Of a stretch of 64,000 nucleotides of DNA, positions 45,356 through 53,614 are shown piece after piece; positions within the stretch are counted from its first letter, which is position 1; each line of letters starts with the position of its first letter. Location of the stretch: the NCBI GenBank assembly GCA_900316585.1, contig ONDM01000010.1:1-64000 (forward strand). The letters run 5' to 3'. The notes under the pieces were generated by a model, which worked only from the letters and a program-made list of their open reading frames with translations, ran no database searches and was not told the DNA's origin. This DNA is from an uncultured Prevotellaceae bacterium (GTDB taxonomy: Bacteria; Bacteroidota; Bacteroidia; Bacteroidales; Bacteroidaceae). Made by a program: the position numbers and the translations under genes.

Positions 45356-46149
45356 AAAAGTTCTTGTATTGGCTTATAGCTATAGTTATTACCTTGGTGC
45401 TGAGTGTTTACCAGCGCATGACCGGGCCCACTAATCCTAAGAGGGTGACGGTGGAGCTGAATGGAGAAAGTTACAAGTTGAGATTACCCAGAAGTGGCGT
45501 GCAGCAAGATGAGATAGTGAAGCTGAAAGATGTTCCGAGGGATGTTGAGGCACAACTACACTACCGCCGGTATCCCACTGCAGATGAGTACACTACGGTG
45601 GATTTCAAGTGGGAAGATGACCAGTGGCAGGCAGCCCTTCCAGTACAGCCAGTGGCAGGAAAACTGGAGTATTACATCACGGTAGAGGGGAAGGACTATC
45701 CAGCCGATGAACCTCTTCAGATACGGTTCCGCAATGATGTCCCTGCCGGTATTCTCATCCCACACATCTTGTTCATGTTTGCAGCCATGCTGTTTGCAGC
45801 TTATACGCTCTTGCTGGTTCTCACCCGAAAGGAGTACGGCAAGTGGCTGAAGATTACGGTAGTTACCCTGTTTATAGGAGGTTTCATCATGGGGCCTCTG
45901 GTTCAGCATGCCGCTTTCGGCCCCTGGTGGACGGGCTTCCCAGTGGGTACCGATCTCACGGACAACAAGACCCTCCTTTCCTTCCTCTTCTTCCTGGCAG
46001 CTCTGGCTACCCTAAAGTGGAAGCACAACAAGTGGGTTACCATCTTTGCAGTTCTGTTCATGATGGTTATTTTTAGCATTCCTCACAGCACAAACGGCTC
46101 GGAGTACAACTACTCCACCCAGCAGCTTGAGACTGCCCAAGGGGAATAA
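45352..46149 (+). CDS. Membrane protein of unknown function
   Basis: 265 residues. One N-terminal membrane helix (about 4-20), an extracytoplasmic beta-rich domain (about 30-125, reading like an immunoglobulin-like fold: RYPTADEYTTVDFKWEDDQW), then four membrane segments (about 132-155, 160-180, 205-220, 225-243). Not a family I recognise with certainty. Its start overlaps the M28 peptidase stop, so translation is coupled and the two may work together at the inner membrane. A terminator follows at 46167-46200. Confidence 0.7.
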   Translation: MKKFLYWLIAIVITLVLSVYQRMTGPTNPKRVTVELNGESYKLRLPRSGVQQDEIVKLKDVPRDVEAQLHYRRYPTADEYTTVDFKWEDDQWQAALPVQPVAGKLEYYITVEGKDYPADEPLQIRFRNDVPAGILIPHILFMFAAMLFAAYTLLLVLTRKEYGKWLKITVVTLFIGGFIMGPLVQHAAFGPWWTGFPVGTDLTDNKTLLSFLFFLAALATLKWKHNKWVTIFAVLFMMVIFSIPHSTNGSEYNYSTQQLETAQGE

Positions 46150-46166
46150 AAATGCTTTATAAGACG

Positions 46167-46200
46167 AAGGGCCGAAGTTTAGTAAACTTCAGCCCTTTTC
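46167..46200 (+). terminator. Intrinsic terminator
   Basis: GGGCCGAAGTTT (46169-46180) pairs, with one bulge, with AAACTTCAGCCC around AGT, followed by a T-rich end. Confidence 0.8.
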
Positions 46201-46251
46201 TTTATAGAACGATGCTTTTAAGTTCATAACGCATATTTTCATCCCCTATAG

Positions 46252-46412
46252 AAAATGGTCAAAATGGTCATGGTCATTTTGGTCATTTTCTTTTTGAATA
46301 TCCACCCTTTTTGAATCTTTGCACAGAACGCAGAAACTATAATTTTGTTCCACTTATTTGACAAATACTGCCATTTGCAAAATGACCAAAATGACCATGA
46401 CATTTGACCACT
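46252..46412. repeat. Inverted pair of GGTCA repeat clusters
   Basis: 46252-46290 carries GGTCA four times, spaced by A/T-rich bases. 46376-46412 is nearly its reverse complement (three TGACC copies plus one decayed TGAC). The arms are about 36 bp and the gap about 85 bp. The interval 46201-46531 holds no gene I can support. Confidence 0.7.
46318..46347 (+). promoter_or_regulatory. Promoter-like site between the GGTCA clusters
   Basis: TTTG (46318-46321), 18 nt, TAATTTTG (46340-46347). It would start a plus-strand transcript near 46354 that runs antisense to vsr; no convincing gene follows in that direction. Confidence 0.4.
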
Positions 46413-46531
46413 TTCCAAGGAAATTTTTCTCCTTAAGGGAAGATTTTTTTCTCCAGTTAGGGAGAAACTTTTTGCCTTCTAGTGCTTTCTATCTCTTCCC
46501 CGTAAACCTTTTATCCCGTGGTAAAATGTCT

Positions 46532-47080
46532 TTACATTTTCTCCGAAGAAGTTGTATCCTCAGCTGCCTTTAGGGATTGTTCCTCAGGTGCCTCATACCT
46601 GCGGATGGTGTGGTCTTGTAGAAAAATCTTGTTGAGCGTATAAGCCAGGGATTCCAGAGTTTTTTCCCTGATGTTCGGTTTCAGTTCACATTCCCAAACA
46701 GTAATGCAATGCCAACCCATTGAGGCAAGTTCATGTTGTACCTTCAGATCCCTTTCCTGATTTCGCCTTATCTTCTTTACCCAAAACTCCGTGTTAGACT
46801 TAGGAATCTTGCAACACTCGGAACTCTCAATATTACTATGTGAATCTTCTGATGGCAGATGGATGCGATGCCCATGCCAGAAACACCCGTTCACGAAAAT
46901 ACACGTCCGGTATTTCCGCATCACCACATCCGGCTTCCCAGGCAGACGAGGGTGATTCAACCGATAACGATACCCGTGTTTCCACAGGTACTTACGCACC
47001 ACCATCTCCGGTTTCGTATCCTTACCGTGAATGGCAGCCATATTGGCATGACGCTGTTCGGGGGAGAGTTTATCGGGCAT
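46532..47080 (-). CDS. vsr: Very short patch repair (Vsr-type) DNA mismatch endonuclease
   Basis: 182 residues. Vsr signature in order: SPEQRHANMAAIHGKDTKPE at the start, the catalytic Asp in GKPDVVMRKYRTCIFVNGCFWHGH, Cys/His zinc-binding residues (WHGH, CC) and NTEFWVKKIRRNQERD, then WECEL. Vsr nicks beside T:G mismatches created by deamination of 5-methylcytosine and normally accompanies a C5 methyltransferase, but none is present in this window. The gene stands alone in a small accessory block, 41 nt downstream of the second copy of the 340-bp repeat. The C-terminal tail (after about residue 150) is poorly conserved-looking. Confidence 0.92.
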   Translation of the reverse strand: MPDKLSPEQRHANMAAIHGKDTKPEMVVRKYLWKHGYRYRLNHPRLPGKPDVVMRKYRTCIFVNGCFWHGHRIHLPSEDSHSNIESSECCKIPKSNTEFWVKKIRRNQERDLKVQHELASMGWHCITVWECELKPNIREKTLESLAYTLNKIFLQDHTIRRYEAPEEQSLKAAEDTTSSEKM

Positions 47081-47120
47081 CTTCTGCTCAGTTTTTTCGT
47101 TTTCAGTGCGAAAATAATGC

Positions 47121-47461
47121 TATTTTCAGAAACCACAAAATGAGCATTTTCCGTATCGTAACATGTTACGTTACGTTCCGGTGTGTGTGAGAGAGGGTAA
47201 TTAGTAGGTAAGAAATAATTAACTATTTTATTATCAATATATTATATATATTATATATATTATATATGTATTATTATATATATTATTTCTTCTTATTTAT
47301 TCTTTATTTTCATATTTTTCCTTCATATTTTCTATGTTTTTCTCTTTTTCTGGAATTTTTCCCCTTTCTACTGGGGGTGCTTTTTGAGGGGGTTGTTACG
47401 GATAGGTGCGTCTAGATTTCTACTGCACATATTCGTATCGTAACATTCGTGTTACGTTACG
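47121..47461. repeat. 340-bp non-coding repeat, copy 2
   Basis: Same layout as 9521-9862: CGTAAC (47157-47162) and GTTACG (47165-47170) at the left, an almost pure A/T core (about 47220-47290), a T/C-rich tract, a shared GTTGTTACGGA stretch, and at the right a 7-bp inverted repeat CGTAACA/TGTTACG (47439-47456) around TTCG plus TTACG. The core differs most, the ends least, as expected if the ends are functional. No gene inside. Confidence 0.8.
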
Positions 47462-47516
47462 TAAACACCATAATAACGAAAAAAAGAAGCCAGCATCGTG
47501 CTCCCAAAACAAAAAA

Positions 47517-47548
47517 TCAGCAACTCTCGATTACTCGTAAGTTGCTGA
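47517..47548 (-). terminator. Terminator of the tRNA gene
   Basis: CAGCAACT (47518-47525) pairs with AGTTGCTG (47540-47547); on the minus strand six T follow, right after the tRNA 3' end. Confidence 0.8.
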
Positions 47549-47557
47549 TTTTAATTG

Positions 47558-47631
47558 TGGACCAGCCAGGGCTTGAACCTGGGACCTCCAGATTATGAGT
47601 CTGTTGCTCTAACCAACTGAGCTACAAGTCC
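47558..47631 (-). tRNA. tRNA-Met (anticodon CAU)
   Basis: 74 nt fold as a cloverleaf: acceptor GGACTTG with CTGGTCC (one U-U mismatch), D arm AGCTCAGTTGGTTAGAGC, anticodon loop CTCATAA, T arm CCAGG-TTCAAGC-CCTGG, discriminator A, CCA not encoded. CAU is elongator Met, or Ile2 if the C is modified to lysidine; the D arm looks like elongator Met. Confidence 0.93.
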
Positions 47632-47657
47632 GTTGCTTAGATTTCTCTTAAGCGGTG

Positions 47658-47689
47658 CAAAAATACATTGTTTTTTTTTAATATGCAAA
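47658..47689 (-). promoter_or_regulatory. Promoter of tRNA-Met
   Basis: On the minus strand TTTG (complement of 47686-47689), 20 nt, TATTTTTG (complement of 47658-47665). Confidence 0.75.
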
Positions 47690-47716
47690 TTAATTGAGGC
47701 TTTTTAAAAATTTACT

Positions 47717-47746
47717 TTTCCACGTGAGATATTAATTGTAATTTTG
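47717..47746 (+). promoter_or_regulatory. Promoter of ribF
   Basis: TTTC (47717-47720), 18 nt, TAATTTTG (47739-47746); ATG at 47766. Confidence 0.6.
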
Positions 47747-47765
47747 TGGGCTATTATACTGAATT

Positions 47766-48689
47766 ATGAGGATACTGACAGAAGGATATTTGAATACGGA
47801 AAAGTCTTTTGCTGCTACCATCGGCTTCTTTGATGGGGTGCACAAGGGGCATCAGTATCTTATATCCAAGCTGCAGGCTCTGGCCAAATCCATGGGTATG
47901 GAGAGCATGGTCATCAGTTTCCGTGAGCATCCTCGTCTGGTGGTGCAGCCTGATGCAGAGGTTCTGCTTCTGACTACCAATGAGCAGAAGTGTGAAATGA
48001 TGGAGCAGTTGGGCATCGATGTGACCGTTTTGCTGAATTTTACCAAGGAGATGTCCACCATGACAGCCTTCGAGTTCATGAAATATCTTCATGACTCGCT
48101 GCATGTGAAGATGCTTCTGATAGGCTACGACCACAGGTTTGGGCACAACCGTTCCGAGGGGTTTGAGGATTACGTGCGCTACGGAAAGGAAATTGGTATT
48201 CAGGTGGTTCGTGCACAGGAAGAGCGGTTGAGCAGTGAGCAAGCTGTGAGTTCTTCGGTGGTTCGTCAGTTCATACAAGAGGGAAATATGGTGGGGGCTG
48301 CCCAATGCCTGGGACATTTCTATGGTTTTACCGGTAAGGTTATTCCGGGTTACCATAATGGTCAGAAGCTGGGTTTCCCTACAGCGAACCTGGAGCCAGA
48401 CATCCCGAACCGACTGCTTCCTCCTATAGGGGTTTATGTGGTGTGGGCTACATTGGATGGGCATGCGTACAAGGGTATGCTGAACATTGGCTATCGTCCT
48501 ACCATCAGTTTCGACGGTCGTTTGACACTGGAGGTGCATCTGCTGAACTTCAAGGGTGAGATTTACGGTGAATATGTGAAGATAGACTTTGTGCATCGCT
48601 TGCGTGATGAGGTGAAATTCTCTTCGCCTCAGGAACTGGTGGAACAGTTGGAACGTGATGTCCAGTCTGTAGATATTTATTTGAAATGA
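47766..48689 (+). CDS. ribF: Bifunctional riboflavin kinase/FMN adenylyltransferase
   Basis: 307 residues. The N-terminal nucleotidyltransferase domain shows IGFFDGVHKGHQYLI and GYDHRFGHNRSEG; the C-terminal riboflavin kinase domain shows GFPTANLE and the LEVHLLNFKGEIYGE segment. It makes FMN and then FAD from riboflavin in the cytoplasm. Full length. Its stop overlaps the next start by 4 nt. Confidence 0.96.
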   Translation: MRILTEGYLNTEKSFAATIGFFDGVHKGHQYLISKLQALAKSMGMESMVISFREHPRLVVQPDAEVLLLTTNEQKCEMMEQLGIDVTVLLNFTKEMSTMTAFEFMKYLHDSLHVKMLLIGYDHRFGHNRSEGFEDYVRYGKEIGIQVVRAQEERLSSEQAVSSSVVRQFIQEGNMVGAAQCLGHFYGFTGKVIPGYHNGQKLGFPTANLEPDIPNRLLPPIGVYVVWATLDGHAYKGMLNIGYRPTISFDGRLTLEVHLLNFKGEIYGEYVKIDFVHRLRDEVKFSSPQELVEQLERDVQSVDIYLK

Positions 48690-49513
48690 ATGTGAAGGAG
48701 ATAGGTGTGCATACTCGTCTTGAAGGGATAGCCCTGGCTTTGGCTGTCATGCTACTGTACTGGATAGTTCAGTGGTTTGTGGCTTTATTTGCCGTAGGTG
48801 CCTACACGCTTTATCTTTCTGCCATAGGTGTGGAGCGTGATTTCTCATTGGGCTTGGTAGGGATGCCAAGTGTGCAGATTACAGTGTCTCTGGTGAGTTC
48901 CTTGGTTGTGGTGCTGCTTCTTTGGGCTATCCAGCTGTTCAAGTTCAAGCAGGTGAAGTTCCATGGTCTGCCTGTGTCACATGCCATCCTTTTAGGAGCC
49001 CTGCTGATAGCGTTCTCCATAGGTATTACGGTACTGACCGAGTTTACGGGTCTGCCAGACTATTCTACGGCTTCAGTTTCCAACATGCTGAGCAGTCTTT
49101 GGGGAGTTTTGGCCATAGCCTTTATAGCTCCTATAGGTGAGGAGGTGGCTTTCCGTGGAGCCATTCTTCAAAAGCTTATGGATAAAGGATGGAGTTCAAA
49201 TGGAGCCATCTTCCTATCTGCCATCGTCTTCGGTCTGGTACATGCCAATCCTAATCAGATCTTTTTCGCCTGTATCTTGGGCTATCTGTTGGGATGGGTC
49301 TATGTGCGTACGCAGAGTATAGTGCCTTGTATAGGACTGCATATACTGAACAACCTCATGTCGGTGGCTCTCTATTACTGTCTAGATGATGAGAGTGCCT
49401 CTACTGCAGAGCAGTTTGGTCTTCCTGCAGCTATCGGAATCATGGTGGTGACACTGATTATTTCGGCTGTGGTGTTCTATTATCTCCGACCTAGATTAAG
49501 AGAAATGTTTTAA
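48686..49513 (+). CDS. CPBP-family intramembrane metalloprotease
   Basis: 275 residues with about eight membrane segments. CPBP/Abi motifs are present: motif 1 EEVAFRG (about residue 152), motif 2 FGLVHANP and motif 3 HILNN. Members cleave CaaX-type or other membrane-embedded substrates, and in bacteria include bacteriocin self-immunity proteins; the target here is not known. Translationally coupled to ribF and 11 nt before the M16 peptidase gene. Confidence 0.88.
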   Translation: MNVKEIGVHTRLEGIALALAVMLLYWIVQWFVALFAVGAYTLYLSAIGVERDFSLGLVGMPSVQITVSLVSSLVVVLLLWAIQLFKFKQVKFHGLPVSHAILLGALLIAFSIGITVLTEFTGLPDYSTASVSNMLSSLWGVLAIAFIAPIGEEVAFRGAILQKLMDKGWSSNGAIFLSAIVFGLVHANPNQIFFACILGYLLGWVYVRTQSIVPCIGLHILNNLMSVALYYCLDDESASTAEQFGLPAAIGIMVVTLIISAVVFYYLRPRLREMF

Positions 49514-49524
49514 TTAATAATTAT

Positions 49525-52347
49525 ATGATGAGAAAATTTAAGTTTATTCTGGCATTGCTTTTCATGGCTGTAGCTTTCAAGGTAAGTGCACAGCAGCAGA
49601 TGCCTCCCATCCCTGTAGACAAGGATGTGCGTATAGGTAAGCTGGATAACGGGCTCACCTATTACATTCGTCACAACGAATACCCAGAGCACCGTGCTAA
49701 TTTCTACATTGCACAGAAGGTGGGTTCTATTCTGGAAGAGGATAGTCAGCGTGGTCTGGCTCACTTCTTGGAGCACATGTGTTTCAATGGAACTACCCAT
49801 TTCCCAGGTGACAAGCTGCTTCGCTATCTGGAGAGCCATGGTGTGAAGTTTGGTGTGAATGTCAATGCTTATACCAGCATCGACGAGACAGTGTATAATC
49901 TGGATGATGTTCCTACCGACCATGGTGTGGGTCTTCAGGATTCCTGTCTGCTTATCCTGCACGACTGGTCACATGACCTCTTGCTGGAGGATGAGGAGAT
50001 TGACAAGGAGCGTGGTGTGATTCATGAGGAATGGCGTAGCAGCACGGGACCTGCCATGCGTATGTATGAGAAACTGTTCCCTAAAATCTTCCCTGGTAGC
50101 AAGTATGCTTACCGTCTGCCTATCGGTATTATGGATGTAGTGGACAATTTCCCTTACCAGGTACTGCGCGACTACTATCATAAGTGGTATCGTCCAGATC
50201 AGCAGGGTATCATCGTAGTAGGTGATGTAGATGTAGATCGGATAGAGAATAAAATCAAGGAGATCTTCAGTGACATCAAGATGCCAGAGAATCCGGCAGA
50301 GCGTGTGTATGAGCCAGTAGCCGACAATGAAGAGGCTATCTATGCCATCGCAAGTGATAAGGAGCAGCCTACAGAGAACATCTACCTGATGTTCAAGAGC
50401 GATGCTTTCCCAGTGGCTGAGAAAAGTGGTTTGATGTATCTGGTGGAGCAGTATGTGGAGAACGTAATCAGCATGATGGTCAATGAGCGTTTTGATGAAC
50501 TGGCTCAAAAGGCTGATGCTCCATTTGCACAAGCTTTCTTCCAATATGGTGATTATATCCTGGCTAAGACAAAGGATGCTTCCAATTTCATTGCTATTCC
50601 TAAGACAGGTAAGGATAAGGAGTCGCTGACTGCCTTGATGCGTGAGGCATTGCGTATCCGTAACTTCGGTTTTACTGCAGGTGAGTACGACCGTGCTCGT
50701 CAGGAATATCTGTCTCAGCTGGAGATGATGTATACCAACCGTGACAAGATGGTGAACAGTCAGTTTGTTTCTCAATATGTAAGACACTTCCTAGACAATG
50801 AGCCTATTCCAAGTGTAGCTGAGGAATATCAGTTGATGAACCAGCTGGCACCAAGCATTCCACTTCAGGTTATTAATGAAGGTGTGAAGAGCCTTATTTC
50901 TGCCGATGACAAGAATATGGTGGTTATGGCTATGTGCCCAGAGAAGGAAGGTTTCACCATCCCTACTGAAGAGGGTTTGCGTAGTGCTGTAGCTGCAGCC
51001 CGTGCTGAAAAGATTGAAGCATACGTGGACAATGTGAAGAATGAACCTCTTATGGCTACTCTTCCTACTGCCGGAAAGATTGTGAAAGAGGAGGAGGACA
51101 AGGACTTGGGTACCAAGACTTGGACACTTTCCAATGGAATCAAGGTTATTTCCAAGAAGACTGACTTCCGTGAAGATCAGGTTATTATGAATGGTTACAG
51201 TAAGGGTGGTACCAGTGTTTACGATGATTCAGAGATGGCCAATATTAATATGTTGAACGGTGCCATCAGTGCCGGTGGTGTAGGTAATTTCACTCGCAAT
51301 GAGCTTACAAAGGCACTGAGTGGTATTCAGGCATCTGCCAACCCATCTATCGGAATGATGTACGACAATATCAATGGTAACTGTCTGCCAAAGGATATGG
51401 AGACAATGTTCCAGTTGACTCATCTGGCATTTACCTCACCTAAGCGTGACGATGAGGGCTTCAAGGCTCTGATGGAGCGTCAGCGTATTTCCTTGGAGAA
51501 CTATGATGCAGAGCCAACCAATGCATTCGTGGATCAGCTGCGTAATACCTTGTATGCAAATAATCCTCGTGTAGATCGTCTGAAACTGGAGGATCTGGAT
51601 AAGGTTAACTATGATCGCATCATTGAAATGTATAAGGACCGTATGTCTGATGCAGGTGATTTCACATTCATTTTCGTAGGCAACTTTGATGAGCAGAAAT
51701 TACGTGAATATACAGAACTTTACCTTGCATCTCTTCCTTCTACAGGTAGAAACGAGAATTATGTAGACCGTCATGTAGAGTATGCAAAGGGTGTGAATGA
51801 GAACACCTTCTCCCGCAAGATGGAGAATGCTCAGACTTACGTGGGTCTGTTCCAGAGTGGAAAATGTGAATACTCTATCCAGAACAGAATCAATGTAAGC
51901 ATGATAGCTCAGGTGATGACCATGATTTATCTGGAGAAGATTCGTGAAGAAATGGGAGCTACCTATTCAGTAAGCACTCAGGGTGAACTTTCCAAGGAAA
52001 CTCAGGAGTTCATTCTTCAGACAGTCTTGCCTATCAAACCAGAAATGAAAGATCAGGTTCTTGAATGTTTGAATGGAACTGTAGAGAACTTAGGCAAGAA
52101 TGGCATTGAGGCAAAATACTTTGATAAGGTGAAGGAGTATCTGCAGAAGACTTATCAGGAGAACCAGCGTGAGAATAGTTATTGGAGCAGCATCATCAAA
52201 ATGAAAAATGATGATGGCATTGACTATAAGAAAGACTATCTGAACACACTGAATGCCACTACTCCTGAGATGCTTCAGAAGTTTGTGAATGACGTGATAC
52301 TGAAGCAAGGTAACCGGACTCAGGTTATTATGGTTCCAGCGGAATAA
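49525..52347 (+). CDS. M16-family zinc metallopeptidase (insulinase type)
   Basis: 940 residues with a signal peptide (KVSAQ, about residue 22). The inverted zinc motif is HFLEH (His80, Glu83, His84), with a further Glu in the VIHEEW region. Two M16 halves follow each other, the second inactive and containing the R/Y substrate-binding segment EEMGATYSVS. This is the single-chain periplasmic form common in Bacteroidetes, degrading peptides. Probably in one transcript with ribF and the CPBP gene; two terminators follow. Confidence 0.94.
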   Translation: MMRKFKFILALLFMAVAFKVSAQQQMPPIPVDKDVRIGKLDNGLTYYIRHNEYPEHRANFYIAQKVGSILEEDSQRGLAHFLEHMCFNGTTHFPGDKLLRYLESHGVKFGVNVNAYTSIDETVYNLDDVPTDHGVGLQDSCLLILHDWSHDLLLEDEEIDKERGVIHEEWRSSTGPAMRMYEKLFPKIFPGSKYAYRLPIGIMDVVDNFPYQVLRDYYHKWYRPDQQGIIVVGDVDVDRIENKIKEIFSDIKMPENPAERVYEPVADNEEAIYAIASDKEQPTENIYLMFKSDAFPVAEKSGLMYLVEQYVENVISMMVNERFDELAQKADAPFAQAFFQYGDYILAKTKDASNFIAIPKTGKDKESLTALMREALRIRNFGFTAGEYDRARQEYLSQLEMMYTNRDKMVNSQFVSQYVRHFLDNEPIPSVAEEYQLMNQLAPSIPLQVINEGVKSLISADDKNMVVMAMCPEKEGFTIPTEEGLRSAVAAARAEKIEAYVDNVKNEPLMATLPTAGKIVKEEEDKDLGTKTWTLSNGIKVISKKTDFREDQVIMNGYSKGGTSVYDDSEMANINMLNGAISAGGVGNFTRNELTKALSGIQASANPSIGMMYDNINGNCLPKDMETMFQLTHLAFTSPKRDDEGFKALMERQRISLENYDAEPTNAFVDQLRNTLYANNPRVDRLKLEDLDKVNYDRIIEMYKDRMSDAGDFTFIFVGNFDEQKLREYTELYLASLPSTGRNENYVDRHVEYAKGVNENTFSRKMENAQTYVGLFQSGKCEYSIQNRINVSMIAQVMTMIYLEKIREEMGATYSVSTQGELSKETQEFILQTVLPIKPEMKDQVLECLNGTVENLGKNGIEAKYFDKVKEYLQKTYQENQRENSYWSSIIKMKNDDGIDYKKDYLNTLNATTPEMLQKFVNDVILKQGNRTQVIMVPAE

Positions 52348-52352
52348 ATGAC

Positions 52353-52388
52353 AATTAGGGGATTTCTTCGGAGGTCCCCTAATTTTTA
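52353..52388 (+). terminator. Intrinsic terminator after the M16 gene
   Basis: ATTAGGGGA (52353-52361) pairs perfectly with TCCCCTAAT (52375-52383); five T follow. Confidence 0.85.
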
Positions 52389-52395
52389 CTGAGCA

Positions 52396-52430
52396 TAAAA
52401 AAAGCCCTGCATCACTGCAGAGCTTTTTTA
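52396..52430. terminator. Second hairpin, probably bidirectional
   Basis: AAAAAAGCCCTGCA and TGCAGAGCTTTTTT form a stem around TCAC, with A and T tracts on the two sides, so it could also end the minus-strand anti-sigma transcript. Confidence 0.75.
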
Positions 52431-52534
52431 GTAAACAAGCTAGTATTGTTATGAAAAAATTTGAGAGAATTGAAACTTCACAGTTTCTACATTTTAAATA
52501 TATTACAATTAAAAAGCAAATGAAAATTTCTACT

Positions 52535-53044
52535 TTATAGCCCGGTGTCCCGGTTGGAAAGCACAGCCAAAGTGTCTATTGAGTTTTCTTCTACCTTGGT
52601 TTTCGTGGTAGGAGTGGAAACTTCCTCAGCTGTCATTTCCAGTGGAGAGGTTGGCTGCTGATAGCTCATTCCCGGCTGAGCTTCGCTCTGCTGGAAATTA
52701 TTGTCCTCATCAGAGAATGAATGCTGTGCGGCATTACCTACGGTAAGGACAATAGCTATAGCAGCTGCTGCCTTGAAGAAAGGATAAAGCCGTTTCCTTA
52801 AAGAAATAGGCTTTGCCTTTACAACTTGGTGCTCTACAATGGAAAGAATTCTGGCATCAAAATCATCGCCCAACTTTTCCTCCATGGCCTCTTCCTCTTC
52901 ATAGCGGAACAAGTCACGATATGGAAGCAGTTCCGCAGGAATTTCCTCCTGCTGGAAGAAGCTACGCAGAATCTGCTCCTCCTGAAGGGAGGTTTCGCAG
53001 TTGAAGTAGCGCTCCATAAGTTGTTCAATGTACTTATAATCCAT
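52535..53044 (-). CDS. Putative anti-sigma factor
   Basis: 169 residues from the ATG at 53044 (the frame also holds a TTG nine bases earlier). A cytoplasmic N-terminal part (about 1-85) with the helical, acidic segment typical of ECF-linked regulators (ERYFNCETSLQEEQILRSFF), one membrane helix (about 92-106, AAAAIAIVLTVG), and a periplasmic low-complexity tail. Overlap with the sigma factor gene by 11 nt indicates translational coupling. Function inferred from context and topology; no zinc-binding anti-sigma motif is visible. Confidence 0.65.
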   Translation of the reverse strand: MDYKYIEQLMERYFNCETSLQEEQILRSFFQQEEIPAELLPYRDLFRYEEEEAMEEKLGDDFDARILSIVEHQVVKAKPISLRKRLYPFFKAAAAIAIVLTVGNAAQHSFSDEDNNFQQSEAQPGMSYQQPTSPLEMTAEEVSTPTTKTKVEENSIDTLAVLSNRDTGL

Positions 53045-53546
53045 AGTTCTCAATTTCTTTTAACTGTTCGCGGATTCGTTGTCTTGCGCGGAATAGGTTT
53101 ACTTTTACCTGTTCTTCTGAAAGGGCTAGAATCTTGGCAATTTCCTTGTAACTTTTTCCCTCTATGTCCCTGAGTTGCATTACCTCTTTGTAGTTCAGTG
53201 GAAGTTGATTAAACAATTCATGTACTATCTTGAGGCGCTCATCTTGCACCAGGTTCTCATGAGGAGTTAATGGATCCAAACTACTTTCCTGCACCTCTTG
53301 TGTAAGTTCCATAATTTGGGAAACTTTCTTGTCTTTCCTGTCTAGTGCCATATTACGGCAGATGGTCAGACAATAGGCTTCGATAGAGTCCAAGGCATCT
53401 AACTGCTCTCGCTGCTTCCAGACCTTAATCATCGTTTCCTGCACAATATCCTCTGCCTCTGCTGTGTTCAGCGTTATGCGTAGCGCCAAACGGTACAGTT
53501 TGTTCTTCAGAGGTAGGATGTCGTTCCGAAACCGCAGTTCTTCCAT
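53034..53546 (-). CDS. ECF-type RNA polymerase sigma factor
   Basis: 170 residues. Region 2 contains AEDIVQETMIKVWKQRE, and region 4 has the helix-turn-helix YKEIAKILALSEEQVKVNLF followed by RARQRIREQL. It directs RNA polymerase to a stress or envelope regulon and is presumably held by the downstream membrane protein. 68 nt from argB, so it may have its own promoter. Confidence 0.93.
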   Translation of the reverse strand: MEELRFRNDILPLKNKLYRLALRITLNTAEAEDIVQETMIKVWKQREQLDALDSIEAYCLTICRNMALDRKDKKVSQIMELTQEVQESSLDPLTPHENLVQDERLKIVHELFNQLPLNYKEVMQLRDIEGKSYKEIAKILALSEEQVKVNLFRARQRIREQLKEIENYGL

Positions 53547-53614
53547 TCTTCTCTATAAAGTTGACGGGTGAAACCAAGGAAAGTTACACCCGTTCTCTCA
53601 AATTTAACAATATT

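Noticed and set aside
46252..46412. CRISPR-like array
   Set aside because: Units are only 5 nt, clusters are inverted and there are no regular spacers or cas genes.
46358..46573. A 71-codon frame downstream of the GGTCA promoter
   Set aside because: It begins with TTG, overlaps the vsr 3' end on the other strand and its first residues come from the repeats (KMTKMTM). It could be a decayed reading frame but I cannot support it as a gene.
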